This document shows, piece after piece, positions 51,175 to 63,014 of a DNA stretch of 64,000 bases. Position 1 is the stretch's first letter. The number at the start of each line of letters is the position of its first letter. Below the pieces are notes generated by a model. That model was not told the origin of the DNA, searched no databases, and was given only the letters and a program-made list of their open reading frames with translations. A program made the position numbers and the translations under genes. The DNA comes from Prosapia bicincta (taxonomy: Eukaryota; Arthropoda; Insecta; Hemiptera; Cercopidae), in NCBI GenBank assembly GCA_036971475.1, contig JBAIZL010000001.1, positions 99,184,850 through 99,248,849 on the forward strand. The letters are read 5' to 3'.

Positions 51175-53769
51175 ATTGCTTTAAAGAGTTATATACTTAA
51201 ACCAGATTTACTCTATATTGGGTAAAAAGATATAAGCCCAAAGATATTGTGTCCAAAGTTTCAGACTTCTCATTACACCCTTGTGTAGAAAGAATGATAA
51301 GTGCGTGAAGATGTGAAACGAAGAAGCATATAATACTCCAATGAGAGTACATGTAGAGGGGAACTATTGTATTGCTTTGAAGAGTTACACACTTTAACTA
51401 GACCTACTATATATCGAGTCCAAAGATATAAACCCAAAGATATTGTGTCCAAAGCTTTAGTCTCCTCATTACACCCTCGTGTAGAAAGAATTAAAAGCAC
51501 GTGCAGAGGTGTGACGAAGAAGCATATATTGATCCAATGATAATAGATGTAGAAAGGCACTATTGTATTGCTTTAAAGAGTTACATACTTTACCCAGACC
51601 TACTCTATATTGGGAAAAAAATTAGGCCCAAAGATATGTGTTTAAAGTTTCAGTCTTCTCATTACACCCTTGTGTAGAAAGAATGATAAGCAAGTGCAGA
51701 GGTGTGTAGAAAGAATGATAAGCACTGTCAGAGTTGTGGCGAAGAAGCATATATTGCTCTAATGACAGTAGATGTAGAGGGGAACTATTGTATAGCTATT
51801 ATGAGTCCAAAGATATAAACTCAAAGCTATTGTGTCCAATGTTTCAGTCTTCTCATTACTGCCTTGTGTAGAGAGAATGATAAGCACGTGCAGAGGTGTG
51901 GCGAAGAAACATATAATGCTCCAATGAGAGTACATGTAGAGGGGAATTATTGTATTGCTTTGAAGACCTACATACTTAACTAGTGCTACTCTATATTGAG
52001 TCCAAATATTTAGCCCCAAAGATATTGTATCCAAAGTTTCAGTGTTCTCGTTACACCCTTGTGTAAAAAGAATGATAAGCACGTGCAGAGGTGTGTAGAA
52101 AGAATGATAGGCACAAGCAAAGGTGTGGTGAAGAAGCATATATATTGCTATAATGACAGTAGATGTAGAAGGAAACTATCGTATTGCTTTAAAGAGTTAC
52201 ATACTTTAACTAGACCTACTTTATATTGAGTCCAAAGTAATAAGCCCAAAGATAATGTGTCCTAAGTTTCAGTCTTTTTATTACACCCTTGTGTAGAAAG
52301 AATGATAAGAAAGTGCAGAGGTGTGTAGAAAGAATGATAAGCACGTGCAAGGGTGTGGCGAAAGAAGTATATGATGCTCCAATTATAGTAGATGTAGAAA
52401 AAATATAGTATTGCTTTAAATAGCTACATACTTTAACCTGACGTACTCTATATTGGGTAAAAAGATATAAGCCCAAAGATATTATGTCTTAAGTTACAGG
52501 CTTCTCATTACACCCTTGGGTAGAAAGAATGATAAGCACGTGCAGAAATGTGTAGAAAGAATGATAAGCACGTGCAGAGGTATGGCGAAGAAGCGTATAA
52601 TGATCCAATGACAGTACATGTAGAGGGGAAAAATTGTATTGCTTTAAAGAGTTACATACTTAAACTAGACATACTCTATTTCGAGTCCAAAGATATAAAC
52701 CCAAAGATATTGTGTCCAAAGGTTTAGTCTCCTCATTACACCCTCGTGTAGAAAGAATTATAAGCACGTGCAAAGGTGTGGCGAAAAAGCATATATTGCT
52801 CCAATGACAGTAGATGTAGAAAGGATTTTTTGTATTGCTTTAAAAAATTACATACATTACCCAGACCTACTCTATATTTGGTCCAACAATATAATCCCAA
52901 AGATGTTGTGTCCAAAGTTTTAGTATTCTTATTACGCCCTTGTGTAGAAAGAATGATAAGCACGTGCAGAGGTGTAGCGAAGAAGCATATATTGCTCCAA
53001 TGACAGTAGATGTTGAGGGGAACTATTGTATTGCTTTAAAGATATACGTTTTTTAACCAGACCTACTCTATTTTGAGTCCAAAGATATAAACCCAAAGAT
53101 ATTGTGTCCAAAGTTTCAGTCTTATCATTACACCTTTGTGTAGAGAGAATAATAAGTACATGCAAACGTGTGGCGGAAAAGCATATATTGCTCCAACGAC
53201 AGTAGATGCAGAAGGGAACTATTGTATTGCTTGAAAGAGTAACATACAATAACTAGGCCTACTCTATATTGCGTCTAAAGAAATAAGCCCAAAGATATTG
53301 TGTCCTAACTTTCAGTCTTTTCATTACACCCTTGTGTATAAAGAATGATAAGCATGTGCAAAGGTGTGTAGAAGGAATGATAATCACAAGCAGAGATGTG
53401 GCGAAGAAGTATATATTGCTCCAATGACAGTAGATATAGAAGGGAACTATTGTAATGCTTTAAAAAGTTACATACAATAACTAGACCTACTCCATATTGA
53501 GTTCAAAGATATAAGCCCAAAGATATTGTGTCCAAAGTTTTAGTCTTCTCATTACACCCTTGTGTAGAAAGAATGATAAGCAAGTGTAGACGTGAGACGT
53601 AAGGAGTATATAATGTTTCAATGACAGTACATGTAGAAGAGAACTATAGTATTGTTTCAAAGAGTCTCATAAATAAGCTAGACCTACTCTATATTGGGTT
53701 CAAAGACGTATCATCAAAGATGTTGGGTCCAAAATATTAGTGTTCTCAATATACCCTGGTTTAGAAATA
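51170..53769. repeat. Satellite family 2, older ~196-bp monomers
   Basis: Diverged head-to-tail units share TTGCTTTAAAGAGTTACATA, CAGACCTACTCTATATTG, AAGATATAAGCCCAAAGATA, TCTCATTACACCCTTGTG and GAAAGAATGATAAGCACGTG. Spacing is 185-200 bp, longer (to about 240 bp) where a ~32-bp block beginning GTGTAGAAAGAATGATAAG is duplicated, as at 51,672/51,704 and near 52,050 and 52,510. Minus-strand frames of 75-126 codons recur, but they follow the repeat and often lack an ATG. No gene is supported. Confidence 0.93.
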
Positions 53770-55735
53770 ATGATAAGCGCGTGCAGACGTGCTTAATGCT
53801 CCAATGACTGTACGGTTAGAAGAGAACTATAGTATTGCGTTAAAGAGTTACATACTTTAACCAGACCTACTCTATATTGAGTCAAAAATATTAGTCTTCT
53901 CATTACACCCTTGTGTATAAAGAATGATAAGGACTTGCGGAGGTGCGGGGAAAGAAACATATAATGCTCCAATGACAGTGCATGTAGAAGAGAACTATAG
54001 TATTGCGTTAAAGAGTTACATACTTTAACCAGACCTACTCTATATTGAGTCAAAAATATTAGTCTTCTCATTACACCCTTGTGTATAAAGAATGATAAGG
54101 ACTTGCGGAGGTGCGGGGAAAGAAACATATAATGCTCCAATGACAGTGCATGTAGAAGAGAACTATAGTATTGCGTTAAAGAGTTACATACTTTAACCAG
54201 ACCTACTCTATATTGAGTCAAAAATATTAGTCTTCACATTACACCCTTGTGTATAAAGAATGATAAGGACTTGCAGAGGTGCGGGGAAAGAAACATATAA
54301 TGCTCCAATGACAGTGCATGTAGAAGAGAACTATAGTATTGCGTTAAAGAGTTACATACTTTAACCAGACCTACTCTATATTGAGTCAAAAATATTAGTC
54401 TTCTCATTACACCCTGGTGTATAAAGAATGATAAGGACTTGCAGAGGTGCGGGGAAAGAAACATATAATGCTCCAATGACAGTGCATGTAGAAGAGAACT
54501 ATAGTATTGCGTTAAAGAGTTACTTTAACCAGACCTACTCTATATTGAGTCAAAAATATTAGTCTTCACATTACACCCTTGTGTATAAAGAATGATAAGG
54601 ACTTGCGGAGGTGCGGGAAAAGAAACATATAATGCTCCAATGACAGTGCATGTAGAAGAGAACTATAGTATTGCGTTAAAGAGTTACATACTTTAACCAG
54701 ACCTACTCTATATTGAGTCAAAAATATTAGTCTTCTCATTACACCCTGGTGTATAAAGAATGATAAGGACTTGCAGAGGTGCGGGGAAAGAAACATATAA
54801 TGCTCCAATGACAGTGCATGTAGAAGAGAACTATAGTATTGCGTTAAAGAGTTACTTTAACCAGACCTACTCTATATTGAGTCAAAAATATTAGTCTTCT
54901 CATTACACCCTTGTGTATAAAGAATGATAAGGACTTGCAGAGGTGCGGGGAAAGAAACATATAATGCTCCAATGACAGTGCATGTAGAAGAGAACTATAG
55001 TATTGCGTTAAAGAGTTACTTTAACCAGACCTACTCTATATTGAGTCAAAAATATTAGTCTTCTCATTACACCCTTGTGTATAAAGAATGATAAGGACTT
55101 GCAGAGGTGCGGGGAAAGAAACATATAATGCTCCAATGATTGTACGTGTAGAAGAGAACTATAGTATTGCGTTAAAGAGTTACATACTTTAACCAGACCT
55201 ACTCTATATTGAGTCAAAAATATTAGTCTTCTCATTACAACCTTGTGTATAAAGAATGATAAGGACTTGCAGAGGTGCGGGGAAAGAAACATATAATGCT
55301 CCAATGATTGTACGTGTAGAAGAGAACTATAGTATTGCGTTAAAGAGTTACTTTAACCAGACCTACTCTATATTGAGTCAAAAATATTAGTCTTCTCATT
55401 ACACCCTTGTGTATAAAGAATGATAAGGACTTGCAGAGGTGCGGGGAAAGAAACATATAATGCTCCAATGACAGTGCATGTAGAAGAGAACTATAGTATT
55501 GCGTTAAAGAGTTACTTTAACCAGACCTACTCTATATTGAGTCAAAAATATTAGTCTTCTCATTACACCCTTGTGTATAAAGAATGATAAGGACTTGCAG
55601 AGGTGCGGGGAAAGAAACATATAATGCTCCAATGATTGTACGTGTAGAAGAGAACTATAGTATTGCGTTAAAGAGTTACATACTTTAACCAGACCTACTC
55701 TATATTGAGTCAAAAATATTAGTCTTCTCATTACA
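53770..55735. repeat. Satellite family 2, homogenised 168/164-bp subarray
   Basis: Twelve closely similar units begin GAACTATAGTATTGCG at 53,824, 53,992, 54,160, 54,328, 54,496, 54,660, 54,828, 54,992, 55,156, 55,324, 55,488 and 55,652. Spacing is 168 bp or, where TACATACTTTAACC is shortened to TACTTTAACC, 164 bp. From 54,328 rightward the two forms often alternate, giving a 332-bp dimer. Compared with the older units, a ~28-bp segment containing AAGCCCAAAGATATTGTG is missing, leaving the junction GAGTCAAAAATATTAGTC. The array stops at about 55,735, in a truncated copy that again carries the older TGTGTAGAA form. Confidence 0.95.
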
Positions 55736-56220
55736 ACCTTGTGTAGAACGAATAATAAGTTCGTCCAAGGGGAATAGATGTGAGTAGGGATTATTGTAAG
55801 ATACCTTTATCCCACTCCAAACCCGCTGCAAAGATACTCAGTGATGTTTCCTTCTTTAATAATTTTCATCCTAATTATCTTCAGATATTGAATAAAAATA
55901 ATTTATTTTTAGTACAAAATGTGTCTAGGACATTTGAAGTTTTTTTTTAAATTATATTTTTATAATAACAGTAAGCATAACAAAATCATACGTAAGTCCA
56001 CGTATCACTTCACACGCTTATATAAAGCAGCACTTCACATAATTAACAGGCCAATATAAATAAATGTAATATAAATAATTTAGAAATGTTAAAAATATAT
56101 CACATGGAAAACGATTTTAAAAAATAACTATGTTCAGATTATGCTACACACTTTTCATTTGAATAAATAAATCATTTTTATTTCTGCCCAGATTTTTATT
56201 TATCATCACCCATTTTTAAT
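55736..56220. other. AT-rich spacer
   Basis: I see no gene or clear repeat here. The sequence is AT-rich with several short A and T runs. Confidence 0.6.
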
Positions 56221-56640
56221 TTATCCCTGCTCATATAATACGCACTGGAGGGTGAGACAATGGAAGGAGATATTGCTCAAAGCACTGGAAGAAAAAAAAA
56301 TAATTTTATTGCGATGAAAGTGCTACTTTCCTAAACTACATCTATTCTCAATCAGGTCCACATAATGATGCCTCCACTTTACATCCTTGCGTAGAAAGAA
56401 TGGTAAGGAGTGTAGGTGGAATAGAGGTGAGCCGAAGGAATCAAATAATGCTCCCATACCACTAGAAGTAGAAGGTAATGCGTGGAAAAAAATTATATAC
56501 CTAAATTATATCTAGTCTACAAAGAGACATAATGCTTCCATAACAATGGGATGGAGTGACGTCTTTGAATTGCTGGGGAAGGATCGCTTGCATACAGTAA
56601 ACCTACTTTCTCGGGGCTTCGTCAAGATTAAACAAGATGT
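56221..56640. repeat. Highly diverged monomers of satellite family 2
   Basis: The stretch 56,380-56,500 aligns by eye with the family-2 unit: CATCCTTGCGTAGAAAGAAT, GGTAAGGAGTG, AATAATGCTCCCATAC and AGAAGTAGAAGG replace TACACCCTTGTGTAGAAAGA, GATAAGCACGTG, ATAATGCTCCAAT and AGATGTAGAAG. A second relative around 56,590 reads GCATACAGTAAACCTACTTT. These are old outliers beyond the array edge. Confidence 0.65.
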
Positions 56641-57142
56641 TTCATATTTTGTAATTTTGCATGAGACAATTCGGGTTGGCGACCTTTCGTCTAAGAGTAT
56701 GACATTTGTTTAATTTTATATCTCGCATGACTTTTATTCTTTTGAGTTAATTCAATTAACGTTGAAATAAGACTAAACTATGACCTATCTGAAACTGTAG
56801 CTCACCTTCGTCCAGATAAAGTCAAAGCACAATATTAGTGTTTACAAGTCGGATCCAGTTTTCGTCTGAGTCTGAAATAATCTGTTTCTTTCATCTAAAA
56901 CTTTTATGATTGTTTTCCCCCAAACCATTGCCTAGTTGTAACTAGCAATCCCTTAGGAGAAACTGACAGACATTTTTAGGGAATTGGGATTTGGGTTATT
57001 TTCCACGTTCTTTCCGTACCTCGTTTGCATATCAGCTCATAAGCAGTTTGTTTATAAAATGTCTACATCTATATCTTGGGTTTGAACACAAGCATTTAAC
57101 AATGTATTCCTAAACAATATCAAGAGCACAGTGGTACAATAT
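56641..57142. other. Unique AT-rich spacer
   Basis: No gene or repeat was recognised. A 12-base string AATGTATTCCTA at 57,101-57,112 recurs at 57,492-57,503, flanking the palindrome. Confidence 0.55.
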
Positions 57143-57494
57143 ATTACAATAAAAATATTGAAAAGAACCCCAATACCACAAAAATAATCAAAAATAACAA
57201 ATAAAACAAGTTACTTAAGATTAAACTTTTATGTACATTTCGATGACCATGTCATCATCATCAGAGGGTCTTGTTACAAAACACAATCTAGCACACAAGA
57301 AGTTACAAACTAGAATCATCATTCTAGTTTGTAACTTCTTGTGTGCTAGATTGTGTTTTGTAACAAGACCCTCTGATGATGATGACATGGTCATCGAAAT
57401 GTACATAAGGGTTTAATCTTAAGTAACTTGTTTTATTTGTTATTTTTGATTATTTTTGTGGTATTGGGGTTCTTTTTAATATTTTTATTGTAAT
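57143..57494. repeat. Near-perfect 352-bp palindrome (foldback element)
   Basis: Arms 57,143-57,316 and 57,321-57,494 are reverse complements of each other, with a 4-base loop (CATC) and about three mismatches in 174 bp and no indels. The innermost stem is CTAGAAT/ATTCTAG. A transcript in either direction would fold into a very long hairpin, and the two mirrored 61-codon frames are simply the palindrome read twice. Each arm contains a short internal hairpin GATGAC-ATG-GTCATC next to CTGATGA and GAAA. It may be a foldback transposon, an inverted duplication of a small element, or an assembly artefact. Confidence 0.95.
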
Positions 57495-58680
57495 GTATTC
57501 CTACTGTAAAGCTGTAAAACTAACACGCATAATATATGTGATTACATTCGAATGTTCTAGAAACATTGAACTGCTTTCCATATCAGATAATGTGAACTTA
57601 TTTGTGTTAATTTCCCTATTGAAAAAAATAAACGGATAAATGGTCGAGTTGGATTGTTCGAGAAAACCTTAAGGCTTTACGATTAAAAATATACAGTTTT
57701 CCACTTAACTTATTAATTTGTTTTTAATTTATAATTTTTTTGTAGTGTTATAAGTTATTTGTAATTTGGAAGTTTGTTGATTGAAATGCAATAAGTGTAT
57801 GGTTTTTTCTATATCAACATCAGATCAATCCATATCAACAAACATAATGATCGCTAATACGATGAAACAGTAATGAGACAATTTTCCACATGACTTCTTT
57901 TAAAAAAAACTGCGAAACTGTAAAGGTTAGGTCGATTGAATCCGTAGAAAAGACATAAGTGAGATAACGAAAATAGTTCCATAGCTCCGAAATTGTTTAA
58001 CTTTTGAACCAAACTGTACATTACGGAGAGTTATTGGGTTTGGGAGTGTGCATGGTTGAATGGTTACAATATAGTTCGTGGCGGGAATTTCAACGCAGGG
58101 AGTGGATGATATTGCAGCCTCAAGTGTGACAACGTACCCTCGGGTCATATCCCCTAATGTTGCAATATTTTTACTTGACCAGCACACAAAGTTTAAGCGC
58201 AAAAAATAATTTGTTTTAGTTTTTTGAATTGCAAGTTCCATGACTAGGAAACGTTGGAAAGAATAATGCTCGCCAAAAGTAAGGTTGCTGCAAAAATCTA
58301 TACGTCATTTTAAAATTTGTTGTGAAAACTATTTTTTAAACTATATCGTTGCGTAATAAATATAACAATACCCTGCACAATAGACACAATGTGTATAAAA
58401 CTGCTATACGCCCTTAAAAACTTTAATAGTAAAACGAGTTTACGTGTAACTCGAATAATGATAGTTGTCATTAAACATAATCACGATGAAAATCTACATA
58501 CAAGGAAAAACCATGTAGACCCAACTATAGTACTAACGTATACCTTGAGTAAAACTTTAACAGATATTAAAATGTTGAACATTTTTCTTTGAAAATAATG
58601 TAAATTAAAAATGATATACGAGTTTTCTCATTATTCTAAGAGAAAAAATGTAAGAAAACATCATTGATCTATGAAAGAGA
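57495..58680. other. Unique AT-rich DNA with one unrecognised open frame
   Basis: A minus-strand ATG frame of 104 codons (57,927-58,241) lies in the slightly GC-richer middle of this stretch. I recognise no domain, signal peptide or repeat in it, and no splice or promoter evidence supports it. A shorter plus-strand frame (58,389-58,592) is equally unsupported. Nothing else was seen. Confidence 0.4.
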
Positions 58681-58804
58681 ACAAGATTATTGGTCCATCA
58701 GGACAGAGTAGATTACTAGATCTATGACTAATAGCTGAGAGTTACAACATCAGACAACAAAACACTGTTATTATGTGTTATTTATTTGTGGATAAAAGAA
58801 GGGA

Positions 58805-60470
58805 ATCTTTAGTGTTTGATCTTATGGAAAGAGGCTTTATCTATGACCACTATGGAGGCTTTATACTTTTATGGACAAAAGAAGAGTGTCTTTATTTTGT
58901 GACGTCTAGGAGAGAATCCTTGGTTGTGATCACCAGAGGATAGGTGGTTATGAACATCGTAAGGGTACTACAGACAGAATACCGTCTTTAGATTGTGGCT
59001 TCCAGGAGAGTTCTTGGTTCATCAGAGGAGAGTCCTTAAGGAGAGTCCAGAAGCAAGTTATACGCATATAGGGAGAAGAAAGCCTTTAGTGTTTGATCTT
59101 ATGGAAAGAGGCTTCATCTATGACCACTATGGAGGCTTTATACTTTTATGGACATAAGAAGAGTGTCTTTATTTTGTGACGTCTAGGAGAGAATCCTTGG
59201 TTTGTGACCACCAGAGGATAGGTGGTTATGAACATCGTAAGGGTGCTACAGGCAGAATACCGTCTTTAGATTGTGGCTTCCAGGAGAGTTCTTGGTTCAT
59301 CAGAGTAGAGTCCTTAAGGAGAGTCCAGAAGCAAGTTATACGCATATAGGGAGAAGAGAGCCTTTAGTGTTTGATCTTATGGAAAAAGGCTTTATCTATG
59401 GCCACTATGGAGGCTTTATACTTTTATGGACAAAAGAAGAGTGTCTTTATTTTGTGACGTCTAGGAGAGAATCCTTGGTTTGTGACCACCAGAGGATAGG
59501 TGGTTATGAACATCGTAAGGGTGCTACAGGCAGAATACCGTCTTTAGATTGTGGCTTCCAGGAGAGTTCTTGGTTCATCAGAGTAGAGTCCTTAAGGAGA
59601 GTCCAGAAGCAAGTTATACGCATATAGGGAGAAGAGAGCCTTTAGTGTTTGATCTTATGGAAAAAGGCTTTATCTATGGCCACTATGGAGGCTTTATACT
59701 TTTATGGACAAAAGAAGAGTGTCTTTATTTTGTGACGTCTAGGAGAGAATCCTTGGTTTGTGACCACCAGAGGATAGGTGGTTATGAACATCGTAAGGGT
59801 GCTACAGGCAGAATACCGTCTTTAGATTGTGGCTTCCAGGAGAGTTCTTGGTTCATCAGAGTAGAGTCCTTAAGGAGAGTCCAGAAGCAAGTTATACGCA
59901 TATAGGGAGAAGAGAGCCTTTAGTGTTTGATCTTATGGAAAAAGGCTTTATCTATGGCCACTATGGAGGCTTTATACTTTTATGGACAAAAGAAGAGTGT
60001 CTTTATTTTGTGACGTCTAGGAGAGAATCCTTGGTTTGTGACCACCAGAGGATAGGTGGTTATGAACATCGTAAGGGTGCTACAGGCAGAATACCGTCTT
60101 TAGATTGTGGCTTCCAGGAGAGTTCTTGGTTCATCAGAGTAGAGTCCTTAAGGAGAGTCCAGAAGCAAGTTATACGCATATAGGGAGAAGAGAGCCTTTA
60201 GTGTTTGATCTTATGGAAAAAGGCTTTATCTATGGCCACTATGGAGGCTTTATACTTTTATGGACAAAAGAAGAGTGTCTTTATTTTGTGACGTCTAGGA
60301 GAGAATCCTTGGTTTGTGACCACCAGAGGATAGGTGGTTATGAACATCGTAAGGGTGCTACAGGCAGAATACCGTCTTTAGATTGTGGCTTCCAGGAGAG
60401 TTCTTGGTTCATCAGAGTAGAGTCCTTAAGGAGAGTCCAGAAGCAAGTTATACGCATATAGGGAGAAGAG
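58805..60470. repeat. 278-bp tandem repeat, six units, last four identical
   Basis: Units begin near 58,805, 59,081, 59,359, 59,637, 59,915 and 60,193. From about 59,165 to 60,470 the sequence repeats every 278 bp with no difference noticed. The first two units differ at a few sites (GGAAAGAGG versus GGAAAAAGG, GACATAAG versus GACAAAAG). The identical 118-codon frames in each unit start with TTG, are longer than one unit and shift phase between units, so they are not genes. Confidence 0.97.
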
Positions 60471-60678
60471 AGCCTTTAGTGTTTAAACTCTAGGGTAGAG
60501 AAGAAGGGAATCTTTGGTGTTTGATCTTAAGGATAGAGTTCTTGGTTTATAACCATTAGAGAAGAGGCGTTAGCTATGACCACCAACGAAGAATTACAAT
60601 TTATGGACAGAAGAAGTATGTCTTCAGTCTATGACTTATAGGGTAATGTCCTTTGTTTGTGACCATTAGAGAAGAGAT

Positions 60679-61459
60679 TTTGGTTATAACCATCATTGAC
60701 AAGTTATAGGAAGAAGATATTCTTAAGTCGTGCCTTCCAGGAGAGTTCGTGGTTCATGAGAGAAGAGTCCTTCATCATGAGCACCAGAAGTGAGTTAGGC
60801 AGAAGGGAGGCTTTATTGTTTGACCTCTAGAGGTCTTGGTTATAACCATCATTGACAAGATATAGGAAGAAGATATTCTTAAGTCGTGCCTTCCAGGAGA
60901 GTTCGTGGTTCATGAGAGGAGAGTCCTTCATCATGAGCACCAGAAGTGAGTTAGGCAGAAGGGAGGCTTTATTGTTTGACCTCTAGAGGTCTTGGTTATA
61001 ACCATCATTGACAAGTTATAGGAAGAAGATATTCTTAAGTCGTGCCTTCCAGGAGAGTTCGTGGTTCATGAGAGGAGAGTCCTTCATCATGAGCACCAGA
61101 AGTGAGTTAGGCAGAAGGGAGGCTTTATTGTTTGACCTCTAGAGGTCTTGGTTATAACCATCATTGACAAGTTATAGGAAGAAGACATTCTTAAGTCGTG
61201 CCTTCCAGGATTGTTCGTGGTTCATGAGAGGAGAGTCCTTCATCATGAGAACCAGAAGTGAGTTAGGCAGAAGGGAGGCTTTATTGTTTGACCTCTAGAC
61301 GTCTTGGTTTATAACCATCATTGACAAGTTATAGGAAGAAGACATTCTTAAGTCGTGCCTTCCAGGAGAGTTCGTGGTTCATGAGAGGAGAGTCCTTCAT
61401 CATGAGCACCAGAAGTGAGTTAGGCAGAAGAGAGGCTTTATTGTTTGACCTCTAGAGGT
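60679..61459. repeat. 156-bp tandem repeat, five units, related to the 278-bp unit
   Basis: CTTGGTTATAACCATCATTG or its variant begins at 60,679, 60,835, 60,991, 61,147 and 61,303, spaced 156 bp. The next start is at 61,460 after one inserted T. Units share CCTTCCAGGAGAGTTCGTGG and GGCAGAAGGGAGGCTTTATT with the 278-bp family, so the two arrays have a common origin. A few substitutions distinguish units, such as AGGATTGTTC near 61,207. Confidence 0.95.
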
Positions 61460-61760
61460 CTTGGTTATAACCATTAGAGAAGAGACTTTGGCTATTACCA
61501 GCACAGGCGTGTTATATATGTATAGGCAGAAGACAGTCTTTAGTCTGTGATGTTAAAGAGAGAGGCCTTAGTTTATGATCGTCAGAAGAGAGTCCTTGGG
61601 AATAACATCAGAGGAGAGTTATATGTTTGTACTCATAAGAGTAGAGTATTCAAATTGTGTTTAAAGGAGAGAGTCCTTAGCCTATGAGAATTTGAAGCAG
61701 GAGGCTCTTAGTCTATTACCGTTAAGAACTCTCCGCTCATAAACAGTGTGATGGACAGTC

Positions 61761-63014
61761 TTGAAGGATACGTTTTGTTGAAGATACAGTTTGCCGTTAG
61801 TTATTTAACTTTTAAATACTTAGAAAAACAATAAATTAATATAAAAATATAATGTTGATTTTTAATAATACCAGTTACACTGTTCAGAGGTACTAATCTT
61901 TAGAGATACACAGAGTGGCGTATAAACTGAATACGTATTTGTTTTGGCTGGTGGTAACGGTCATTTTTACATATCCTTTCATTAAGCTATTTTTATATGT
62001 AAAGACGATAGCAATATTCAGTTAATGTTTTGTTTGCAAGGTGTAGGTGGCTGTTAAAACAGTTCAGAGTTTATTACCCAATCGACCGTTGGCAAGCATT
62101 CAGGTTTGTTTACGTGGGCGGTAACTGCGATCAATAGGTAAATGGTACCTACTCAGAGCTATAGAAGAGCGTTACATGCATTTCGAAAGGTTTTCGTTAG
62201 TCGCCTACGTTCACCCTTATAAGTTCATTACACAACAAGTTTAATTTTATAACATAATCTCATGATGTCTACAAAATATACAAATTAAATTACAAACGTG
62301 TATTAAGGCGCCTGGTGATTACAAATGTATTATGTTCTCCTGATAAGTAGGGATGAGTGGAAAGTAAAGTATAATGTAGGTTAATGTGAAGGCGACAGTA
62401 TATTTAGCATTTTAAAAGTAAAACTAATGTAATTTTATGTTTGAGATAGGAACGAATGCTTAACAACAGAAAAAAATATTTCAAACGTAAAAATATTTTA
62501 AAGTCTGTAAGCCTGCTCCGGCAACAGGTTTATTTGCAAACTAACTTTATGAAATACAAAACCAAGTTTCGACTGTTTGAATGTTTTTTATGCTTGGAAA
62601 AGGTCTAATTTTAAGTTTCGTATTCAAATACTTTTGGAAAAATATGCACATAATTTAAAAGTTTAGATTTTTCTAGATAGAATTCATGCCGGTTGAGTGT
62701 AACGTAAAGTGGAATATCTTTTATTTTTGTGATATTTTCTATGGATTGCGAGTGGCAGTAGTAGAATTTTATATAAATAGAATTCTAATCCTAACCTATT
62801 CTTTCAGAGTACGCTTGGATTGTTTAATAAATATTGTAAGAAAAGACTAAAATTATATAAAAATATTGTAACGCATCGTGAGTCAAAGAAAATAAAAATT
62901 CTTTGCGTAATACCAAATTAGTTTTTCAATATTTCCTCTCCAGATTTCAAACAGAAGGGATCTTTTCATGCACATTTCCATAACGCCCACCCCACCTCTG
63001 CGTGCCTCTTGTAT
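61761..63014. other. Unique AT-rich intergenic DNA
   Basis: No gene, RNA or repeat was recognised. Composition is AT-rich with no long open frame until the GC-rich segment beyond 63,015. Confidence 0.6.

Larger units (their letters stand above)
58681..61760. repeat. Tandem-repeat family 3 (278-bp and 156-bp units plus relics)
   Basis: The whole stretch is built from related phrases: GAGAGTCCTTGGTTTATGAC, CACCAGAAG, AGAAGAGAGCCTTTAGTG and TTCCAGGAGAGTTC. Two regular subarrays (278 and 156 bp) sit inside irregular relics at 58,681-58,800, 60,480-60,680 and 61,480-61,760. The recurrence of the same GAGAG(T)CCTT phrase several times per unit suggests an older, shorter ancestral repeat of several tens of bases. 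Confidence 0.88.

Noticed and set aside
57221..57416. Paired 61-codon frames on both strands
   Set aside because: They are the same palindrome arm read from each strand and have no independent support.
59271..60461. Four identical 118-codon plus-strand frames in the 278-bp repeat
   Set aside because: The frames begin with TTG rather than ATG, are longer than the repeat unit, and overlap each other in different phases. They are by-products of tandem duplication.
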